Of a DNA stretch of 37,615 nucleotides, positions 32,888 to 37,615 are shown in pieces. Numbering within the stretch: the first letter of the stretch is position 1; each line of letters starts with the position of its first letter. The position numbers were made by a program, and so were the translations under genes. The DNA lies in assembly GCA_964364885.1 (NCBI GenBank), contig CAYIOA010000004.1:1-37615 (forward strand). Reading direction: 5' to 3'. Below the pieces are notes generated by a model. That model had not been told where the DNA came from. It did no database searches and saw only the letters and a list, made by a program, of their open reading frames with translations. Origin of the DNA: UBA73 sp964364885. GTDB lineage: Archaea > Nanobdellota > Nanobdellia > Pacearchaeales > GW2011-AR1.

Positions 32888-34024
32888 ATGAGAATCGAGT
32901 TCGGCGAATTAAAAATTGGTGAGAAGGCAAAACAGAATTTATTGCATGTTATTGAAACAAATTGGGCGTCTGGCGGGCCCAAAGTAAAAAAATTCGAGGA
33001 GGAGTGGGGGAAACTTTTTGAATACAAGCACAGCGTTGCTATGAGTTCTGGAACTGATGCAGATATAAACGCTTGTGCTGCCCTCTATGATTTTGGAGCG
33101 CAGAGAGGAGACGAAATAATTCTGCCCGCGCTCTCATTTATTGCAACTGCAAATGCTGTTCTTGCAGCAGGTTTCAAGCCAGTTTTTGTTGATATAGAAA
33201 AGCATACATTAAACATAAATCCAGAGAAAATAGAGAAGAGCATAACTCCAAAAACAAAGGCAATAATTGTCGTTCACACAATGGGAAAGCCGTGCAAAAT
33301 GGATGTCATAAGCAATTTGGCTAAAAAGCATAATTTGATAGTTATAGAAGATTCCTGCGAGGCGCATGGAGCAAAATACAAAGGAAAATTCATCGGGCAC
33401 TGGGGCGACATGGCAGCATTCAGTTTTTATGCAGCACATTTAATTTGCAGTGGAGAAGGAGGAATGGTATCAACAAACAGCGAGCGCATAGCAAACATTC
33501 TCAAATCCACTAGAAGTCACGGAAGAGAAGGTCTTTACTTTGATCACATCCGTTTCGGATTAAACTCAAAAATGAATGACTTGGAAGCATCTCTAGGTCT
33601 GGAAGGCGTAGGGCAATTCTGGGAGACTTTTAATAAAAGAAAAGAAAATCTCTACTATCTCTTGAATAAACTGAAAGACTTAGAAAACTTTGCATGGTTT
33701 AATCTGGAAGAAGAAGGGGAGATAGTCTCCCCGCATGCTTTTAGTATAACACTAAAAGACCCGAAGTACAATTACAAAGCACTCTACCAGTATTTAGAAA
33801 ACAATTCAATAATGTGCAAGAGAAACTTTGGCTCAATACCAACACAGCACAAAGCGTTCGCTTTCTTAGGCCACAAATTAGGAGAATTTCCAGAAGCAGA
33901 ATACGTCGGGGATAACGGGCTTCATTTCGGAATTCATCAATACTTATCTAAAGACGACTTAGATTACATATCAATTACTATTCATAATTATTTCGAGAAT
34001 GAAATTTGGAAGAAAAACCAATGA
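32888..34024 (+). CDS. ColD-type PLP-dependent nucleotide-sugar 3-dehydratase (DegT family)
   Basis: The 378-residue DegT/DnrJ/EryC1-fold protein has SSGTDADINA, GDEIILPALSFIATANAV, HTMGKPCKMD and VIEDSCEAHGA. At the PLP Schiff-base position, where aminotransferases have Lys, it reads FSFYAAHLICSGEGG, so His184 (codon 33437-33439) replaces Lys. This is the hallmark of the 3-dehydratases ColD (GDP-4-keto-6-deoxymannose; His188) and E1/RfbH (CDP sugars). I do not see the Cys cluster expected for the E1 iron-sulfur site, so ColD type is preferred. It would remove the 3-hydroxyl of the 4-keto-6-deoxy product of the GMD-like enzyme. The stop overlaps the next start by 4 bp (ATGA). Confidence 0.87.
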   Translation: MRIEFGELKIGEKAKQNLLHVIETNWASGGPKVKKFEEEWGKLFEYKHSVAMSSGTDADINACAALYDFGAQRGDEIILPALSFIATANAVLAAGFKPVFVDIEKHTLNINPEKIEKSITPKTKAIIVVHTMGKPCKMDVISNLAKKHNLIVIEDSCEAHGAKYKGKFIGHWGDMAAFSFYAAHLICSGEGGMVSTNSERIANILKSTRSHGREGLYFDHIRFGLNSKMNDLEASLGLEGVGQFWETFNKRKENLYYLLNKLKDLENFAWFNLEEEGEIVSPHAFSITLKDPKYNYKALYQYLENNSIMCKRNFGSIPTQHKAFAFLGHKLGEFPEAEYVGDNGLHFGIHQYLSKDDLDYISITIHNYFENEIWKKNQ

Positions 34025-34944
34025 CAGGAAAAACTGTGCTTTTCGGAGGAAGCGGTTTTCTCGGGCCAATTATCCTAGAAAAATATCCTGAAATACTCTC
34101 GCTTGGAAGAAGCCAGATTCCTAAAAATCTGAAAAACAAGCACATTAATATAAATATCGAAGATTTATCCTCACTTGACAATTTAGATTTTGATAGAGTT
34201 ATTTTCCTTATAGGAAATTCTAATCATCACCAAATAAACAAAGGAGGAACAATGGGGATAGATTACAATGTTCTCCCATTGAAAAAAGCCTTAGACTACC
34301 TGAAAAAAAGAATTGTTAAAGAAAATAAATCAATCAAAAAATTTATCGCCTTTAGCGGGGCTTTAGTCTATGATTGGGATAAAATAAAACTCCCAGTCAA
34401 TGAAACTCAGCCGATTAATCCCTATAAAAATGACTATTTGTTCAGCAAATACATGGCTGAAGAATTAACTAAGTGCTATCCTGAAATTCCAATTATAAAT
34501 ATAAGGCTTTGTAATATATACGGTCCAACTAAATTAATCAGGCCAGATTTTGTCCCAACCTTAATCCAAAACACTCTCTCGCCAAATCAGGCAGAAGTAT
34601 GGAGCACAAAGCCCGAAAGAGACTTCATATATGCAAAAGACGCAGCAGAGGCCATAGTCTTGTTGTTGGAAGCAGATTACACAGGATTAATCAATTTAGG
34701 CACAGGAACAATGCGCTCTTGTGGAGAAGTTGTAAAAATAATAGAAAAATTATCTGGAAAAAAAGCAAAAGACCTTGACGTTCCAGTAAGCGGGCAGATG
34801 AAATTTGTAGCTGATAATTCCCTGCTCAGAAAATTGACAGGATGGGTTCCAAAATATAGTTTAGAAGAGGGTTTAACAGAAACCTATAACACTATGAAAG
34901 AATATGCAGAAGAGTGTAAATGGTGGGAAAAAAAGGAAAATTAA
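34021..34944 (+). CDS. NAD-dependent epimerase/reductase (extended SDR)
   Basis: The 307-residue protein has a nucleotide loop TVLFGGSGFLGPII, active-site Ser in IAFSGALVYDW, Tyr-Lys in YLFSK, RLCNIYGPTKLIRPDF, ERDFIYAKDAAEAI, and the terminal LTGWVPKYSLEEGL of sugar epimerases. Translation is coupled to the dehydratase by the ATGA overlap, so it probably carries out the next step on the 3-deoxy-4-keto sugar, like the ColC epimerase/reductase. A TTG at 34006 is a less likely start. Confidence 0.83.
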   Translation: MTGKTVLFGGSGFLGPIILEKYPEILSLGRSQIPKNLKNKHININIEDLSSLDNLDFDRVIFLIGNSNHHQINKGGTMGIDYNVLPLKKALDYLKKRIVKENKSIKKFIAFSGALVYDWDKIKLPVNETQPINPYKNDYLFSKYMAEELTKCYPEIPIINIRLCNIYGPTKLIRPDFVPTLIQNTLSPNQAEVWSTKPERDFIYAKDAAEAIVLLLEADYTGLINLGTGTMRSCGEVVKIIEKLSGKKAKDLDVPVSGQMKFVADNSLLRKLTGWVPKYSLEEGLTETYNTMKEYAEECKWWEKKEN

Positions 34945-36602
34945 GTTTTGAAGAAATATCAAGATTGCTTAGATCTCAGACAATAATGCTTTCCTTATGG
35001 GGCTGTGAAGACAAGAAGTCTTGGGGTTATCAATGGTATCTTGCTCTAAAAAAAATATTTGGAGAGGTGATTTTATTTGACCCGAGAGCTAAGAGGATTG
35101 AACATGGCCCTGAATTAATGAAAGAAAATCTCCTGAATACAATCTCGGAAAAAAAGCCGGATTATTTTTTATTTTTGATAGAATCCAGCAGTTTAAACAT
35201 AGAGACAATAGAAGAAATAAACAAACTATCTCCAAAAACAAAAACAATAGTTAATTTTGGGGATGATGATATCAATTTCGAAGAGCGCTCAAGATACTAT
35301 GCTTTATTTGTAGATTACTGCCTGTTGGGGCAGCCGAACTATAAGAAGAGTTACATTAAAGACGGATTAAATAAGGTTTTTCCATTTAATGGAGTAAATA
35401 CAGAAGATTTCAGACCATTAAAATTAGAAAAAAAATATGATGTTTCTTTTATTGGACAGCCTCTGGAATCAAGAATAAAGCTTCTCTCTTTTTTGATAAA
35501 AAACAAAGTGAAAGTTAATATTTGGGGGCGCGGCTGGGATAAATATCCGGAATTTAAGGAATTTTATCACGGTCCTCTAAGCCCCGAGGATTTTGTTAGG
35601 ACAATAAATCAATCCAAAATAAATCTCAGCTTTACAAGAAACCAATATGGTGCGCCTCATTTTACAGGGCGTTTGTTTGAATTTGCAGCCTGCAGAGCAT
35701 TTCAGCTCACAGACTACTTTCCAGAGCTCAATATTCATCTGAAAGAAAATAAAGAGATAGTAATGTTCAAGGACGAGAGAGACCTTTTAAATAAAACAAA
35801 CTATTATCTGAAAAATGAAAAGGAAAGAGAGAAAATAGCCAAAAACTCCCTATCCAAATCAAAAAAACATGATTTTGTCTATCTATTCAGGAAAATATTC
35901 GGAGAGCTTTCAAAAGAGAAAAAATTTGTAAGAAAAGCGTTGCCGAAAATAAATGCGAAAGAAGGAAGCATATCAGAATCAGACCTCAAAGACATAAGCT
36001 CTCTAAAAGAAAAGATAAAATATTATGATTATATCTTCTTCTCAGGCAGGAAAGTTATAGAATCAAAATACAGAAAATATCTTCAGATTTATTCTCTTGA
36101 GAAAACAAAGAAAGACATAAGTTGTTGCAGTTATTTCATATATTCAAAGTATCTTGGGAATTACATGAAGTTAAATCTTTTTAGAGGATTTGAGCGTTTG
36201 GGAGAAGAGCGTTTTAACGGGCTGCTTAATCTGAATCAGTTCGCTGTAAGAAAAGATTATCTGCTCTCTAATATAGATAAATTCAGAAAAGCTGCAGAAA
36301 CAGGAGTTATAGATTTTATTAGCAAGTCAAATACCTCTTTGATAAAAATCCCTCTGGTTCAGATTGTGAAACCTACAAACTTTAACGAGCAGAATATAAA
36401 AAAACTTGACAAAACAAGCTTAAACAATGCTTTTCAAATGGAATTTACTTTCAAACTCCATTCTCTTCTTTATCAAAAAAAGATATTTTTTGACTCTTAT
36501 ATATACAAGCTGATAATTTCTTCTTTAATAAAAAGAAGAAAGTTTATTCTCAATATAATTTATGAGCTGGGAAAAGAGAATCTAAGAAATCATGGAAGCT
36601 AG
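34920..36602 (+). CDS. CgeB-like glycosyltransferase with extra C-terminal region
   Basis: In the 560-residue protein, residues about 20-330 form a GT-B-like enzyme: DYCLLGQPNYKKSY, FPFNGVNTEDFRPL, VSFIGQPLESR, NIWGRGWDKYPEF, INLSFTRNQYGAPHFTGRLFE and LLNKTNYYLKNEKER. This is the pattern of CgeB-like / GT-family-1_2 transferases. The C-terminal ~200 residues have no motif I recognise. It overlaps the SDR gene by 25 bp and probably adds the deoxysugar made upstream (inferred). Its 3' end overlaps the convergent GT4 gene by 4 bp. Confidence 0.78.
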   Translation: MVGKKGKLSFEEISRLLRSQTIMLSLWGCEDKKSWGYQWYLALKKIFGEVILFDPRAKRIEHGPELMKENLLNTISEKKPDYFLFLIESSSLNIETIEEINKLSPKTKTIVNFGDDDINFEERSRYYALFVDYCLLGQPNYKKSYIKDGLNKVFPFNGVNTEDFRPLKLEKKYDVSFIGQPLESRIKLLSFLIKNKVKVNIWGRGWDKYPEFKEFYHGPLSPEDFVRTINQSKINLSFTRNQYGAPHFTGRLFEFAACRAFQLTDYFPELNIHLKENKEIVMFKDERDLLNKTNYYLKNEKEREKIAKNSLSKSKKHDFVYLFRKIFGELSKEKKFVRKALPKINAKEGSISESDLKDISSLKEKIKYYDYIFFSGRKVIESKYRKYLQIYSLEKTKKDISCCSYFIYSKYLGNYMKLNLFRGFERLGEERFNGLLNLNQFAVRKDYLLSNIDKFRKAAETGVIDFISKSNTSLIKIPLVQIVKPTNFNEQNIKKLDKTSLNNAFQMEFTFKLHSLLYQKKIFFDSYIYKLIISSLIKRRKFILNIIYELGKENLRNHGS

Positions 36603-37615
36603 TCACCAAGAGCAGATTTATACCTCTCTGTCATATCTTTTTCATCAAACAATCTCACAGCCAATTCCCTTGCCTTCTTGTTGAATCTCGCTGTTTTTAA
36701 TATTTTTTCAATATCTCTTTTTTTCAATTCATTCGAATCATTTGAATAAACAAGACCACATTCATTATCTTTGACGTAGTCAGCAAGCCCCATATTATCT
36801 GAGCATACAATAGCCGCTCCGCTTGCTAATCCTTCAATAGCACTAAGTGGCATATCGGGAGAGTCTTTATACAGTAAGGGGACAACCTTCGCTCTAGACA
36901 TTATCCTAGACATCTCACCATTCGTGAGAGTTTTCCCAATAACATTCTTCCCTCCTAATTGAGATGAAATAAATCTTGCTGCTTCTTCACTTCTCGTTAT
37001 TATTTTATATTTTACATTCTTGTTTTCTTTAAGATAATATAAAATCTTGTCTATTCCTCTTTCATGAAATAAACTGACTAAATAAGGAACGCTCGGAATT
37101 ACAATAAGATTATCCTTTTTCCCAGGCTTAAATACATTCAAGTTTACTCCAGGATGTATAAGAATTATCTCGCTTTTCGGGAAGCTATTCTTTATGAATT
37201 TCAGCATTCTATTGCTCTGGCATATTATCACATCACAATATCTCAAAGCAGAATAGTCTTTGTCATATCCTGAAATCACGCTAAAATAAATTTTAAATCT
37301 TAGAATTTTCAGATATTTAAATAAAAAATAATGATATGAGCTATGAACAGTCCAGAAACTAGCAATTTTATTATATCCTTTAATCCTAAGAAAAGCAAAA
37401 TAAAATGGCAGAATTAATGACTGAAAAGCAATTCTAATTATCCTGTTTTTCGATAGTTTAGGAACAATAATTGTATCTTTTCTCTCCTCTCTAATCTTCC
37501 TGTTTTCTATAGACAGAACCATTGAATCCTTAAAAGATGGTTTCAGGCTCCTGACAATTTTTGAGGCTAATTCACTAGGTTCATTATGCAAATCACTGCC
37601 GAAAAAGATTATTTT
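36599..37615 (-). CDS. GT4-family glycosyltransferase (5' end beyond window)
   Basis: The reading frame is open to the window edge. Upstream of a TTG at 37591 the codons give KIIFFGSDLHNEPSELA, a normal GT4 beginning, so the true start lies just past 37615 and about 339 residues are seen. Motifs include LIHPGVNLNVFKPG (acceptor/donor linker), RGIDKILYYL, KYKIITRSEE and the donor-site DMPLSAIEGLASGAAIVCSD. It is a retaining GT-B transferase using a nucleotide-activated sugar, probably in building the repeat unit. Confidence 0.85.
   Translation of the reverse strand, partial: KIIFFGSDLHNEPSELASKIVRSLKPSFKDSMVLSIENRKIREERKDTIIVPKLSKNRIIRIAFQSLILPFYFAFLRIKGYNKIASFWTVHSSYHYFLFKYLKILRFKIYFSVISGYDKDYSALRYCDVIICQSNRMLKFIKNSFPKSEIILIHPGVNLNVFKPGKKDNLIVIPSVPYLVSLFHERGIDKILYYLKENKNVKYKIITRSEEAARFISSQLGGKNVIGKTLTNGEMSRIMSRAKVVPLLYKDSPDMPLSAIEGLASGAAIVCSDNMGLADYVKDNECGLVYSNDSNELKKRDIEKILKTARFNKKARELAVRLFDEKDMTERYKSALGD

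Noticed and set aside
32888..34024. Sugar aminotransferase (perosamine-synthase type)
   Set aside because: The Schiff-base Lys is replaced by His184, which marks the 3-dehydratases.
1..37615. CRISPR arrays, insertion sequences, integrases, rRNA genes
   Set aside because: No regular direct repeats, transposase or integrase motifs, terminal repeats or rRNA sequence seen on reading both strands.

Overview
The window looks like a chromosomal segment of an AT-rich archaeon, most likely a DPANN lineage of the Woesearchaeota/Pacearchaeota type. The lineage is inferred. What is seen: a tRNA-Gly gene without an encoded CCA end; genes packed with 1-35 bp overlaps; almost no Shine-Dalgarno sequences; and, before the first gene of most transcription units, a TTTATAAA/TTTAAATA-type box centred about 25 bp upstream of the start codon, the arrangement expected for archaeal TATA boxes with leaderless mRNAs. 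That spacing was used to correct several starts. A 100-N scaffold gap (16289-16388) indicates a metagenome or draft assembly.

Layout. (1) 1-1428: a hairpin, two tandem ECF-type sigma-70-like genes (unexpected in an archaeon) and tRNA-Gly(UCC). (2) 1486-6513: a GT-C-like membrane protein, then a minus-strand operon of two SxtJ-like small membrane proteins, a NodU/CmcH-type carbamoyltransferase, an SGNH hydrolase and a 54-residue DUF5989-like protein. (3) 6617-8194: a Wzx-type flippase. (4) 8265-13395: five tightly packed plus-strand genes that match one for one the enzyme families of the Campylobacter jejuni O-methyl phosphoramidate (MeOPN) capsule pathway: CysC-like kinase (Cj1415), SAM methyltransferase (Cj1419/Cj1420 type), PEP-synthase-like glutamine kinase (Cj1418), cytidylyltransferase (Cj1416) and class I amidotransferase-type hydrolase (Cj1417). 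(5) 13392-17350: minus-strand sulfotransferase-fold protein, cobalamin-type radical SAM protein, PhyH-family dioxygenase interrupted by the gap, and an SDR protein with an altered catalytic Tyr. (6) 17450-23405: two paralogous cytidylyltransferases, two Nudix proteins, a second radical SAM protein, a sugar epimerase and an inositol-monophosphatase-family protein. (7) 23499-27251: an E1-alpha/E1-beta thiamine-diphosphate enzyme without E2/E3, then DJ-1/PfpI, cupin and HAD genes. (8) 27248-31899: a minus-strand GDP-heptose-type set: HddC-CBS-HddA fusion, GmhB-type phosphatase, epimerase and GDP-mannose-4,6-dehydratase-like enzyme. (9) 31984-37615: RmlD-like SDR, a ColD-type (His-for-Lys) sugar 3-dehydratase, another SDR and two glycosyltransferases, the last running off the window.

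Taken together this is a cell-surface polysaccharide locus. The inferred product is a GDP-heptose- and/or deoxysugar-containing glycan, exported by the flippase and decorated with carbamoyl and (methyl) phosphoramidate groups. The main discovery candidate is the apparently complete phosphoramidate pathway in an archaeon, next to a sulfotransferase-fold protein that could be the transferase for its 3'-phosphorylated CDP-amidate donor.
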